This document shows positions 63,471 to 64,000 of a DNA stretch of 64,000 bases, in pieces. The stretch's first letter is position 1; each line of letters starts with the position of its first letter. The position numbers and the translations under genes were made by a program. Below the pieces are notes generated by a model. It was not told the DNA's origin. It did no database searches and was given only the letters and a program-made list of their open reading frames with translations. Source of the DNA: Gari tellinella (lineage: Eukaryota; Mollusca; Bivalvia; Cardiida; Psammobiidae); assembly GCA_922989275.2 (NCBI GenBank), contig OV277856.1:82913038-82977037 (forward strand), given 5' to 3'.

Positions 63471-63509
63471 TAAGGCAGTAATACAGATAATTCACAAGGG
63501 AGCTTCAAC

Positions 63510-63726
63510 TTAACCCCTTCACTGTCTTACCCTGAGCACAACAGCTTTTTACAAACAGTTTGGATCCAGATCAGACGCCGCGATATGCGGCGTCTGATCA
63601 GGATCCAAACTGTTTGACACTCATTTCAATGTTTCTTAAGTCAAAATATCTAAAGATTGTTGTTTAGAAATAGAAGCAGACGACAATTGTTTAAATTTGA
63701 TGACGTCATGGCAGTGAAGGGGTTAA
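63510..63726. mobile_element. TTAA-H MITE, near consensus
   Basis: TTAACCCCTTCACTGTCTTAC to CATGGCAGTGAAGGGGTTAA; palindrome CAAACAGTTTGGATCCAGATC ... GATCCAAACTGTTTG with GACGCCGCGATATGCGGCGT centre. A one-sided hairpin remnant follows at 63843-63908. Confidence 0.88.
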
Positions 63727-64000
63727 TTCATGTTGCGAACCTCTTAGCATGCTGGGTAATTTTTTCGTCAGGAAAAAGTGTTGTCTGCAACTGTTCTTAA
63801 AATAGAATTTTCTAGATTTCTTTTAAAAACCGGGTCAGAGTGTCAAACAGTTTAAATTGAATACTGATGAGACGTGTTATGCAGCATCTGGATCCAAACT
63901 GATTGTCAAAGTAATCACTGTGGCACATATCCGCTGCTAGCATAGTAAGCTATCACCTGCAATTTTAATGGCAGGTCACAAAGGTTTGCATCTTTCTCAC

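Overview
The window is animal nuclear DNA, most probably from a bivalve mollusc. It has long introns, no bacterial-style gene packing, and almost continuous MITEs and tandem-core repeats of types known from bivalves, such as pearl-like elements with ~145-190 bp cores, (GACG)n tracts and terminal hairpins near AGGTGAGCTAAAA. The species cannot be named from the sequence alone.

I find one gene. It lies on the minus strand and runs from beyond the right side (5') to beyond the left edge (3'). Seventeen exons between 49156 and 1 join in a single open frame of 992 complete codons. All 16 junctions are phase-compatible, and all introns have GT...AG ends. In order the fragment encodes a REJ-type module, a long GAIN-like region, a GPS autoproteolysis site with HLT, a first transmembrane helix, a complete PLAT domain, and the start of the multi-pass membrane region. 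This is the layout of polycystin-1-like / receptor-for-egg-jelly proteins (PKD1/PKDREJ family), which are large ciliary or sperm-surface mechanosensory or ligand-binding receptors. Three further exon-like pieces (61437-61552, 53418-53468, 53087-53104) lie upstream, but their junctions are unresolved. The 5' end, promoter and 3' end are outside the window.

Residues are numbered from the first complete codon of exon 48896-49156. Layout 3' to 5': 1-5495 second membrane segment and PLAT; 10082-11038 TM1 and GPS; 14852-32658 GAIN-like region; 39646-49156 REJ region; 49157-64000 mainly repeats with tentative exons.

Introns are packed with short palindromic elements, named locally here. TTAA-A (TIR CCCATTACCCCATA), TTAA-B (CTCTTTGAACCCTAG), TTAA-C (CCCTTAGCCTGCC), TTAA-H (CCCTTTCACT or CCCCTTCACTG) and TTAA-J (CCCATTTATGCC) are piggyBac-type MITEs flanked by TTAA. 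Tig1 (CAGTAAAACCTCTCTA) and Tig2 (CAGTCGAACTTCGATAT) resemble pogo/Tigger MITEs with TA target sites. CAGGG elements have CAGGGCTCCAGATAAGG ends. GCCAT, CTCCC and GGGCCC families are named from their ends. Most carry a central inverted repeat of one of a few shared designs. Longer pearl/Helentron-like elements have tandem cores. The most unusual structure is a ~2.9 kb array (46073-48940) of ~44 copies of a REJ exon's 3' end together with its own 5' splice site and a 3' splice-site-like sequence.
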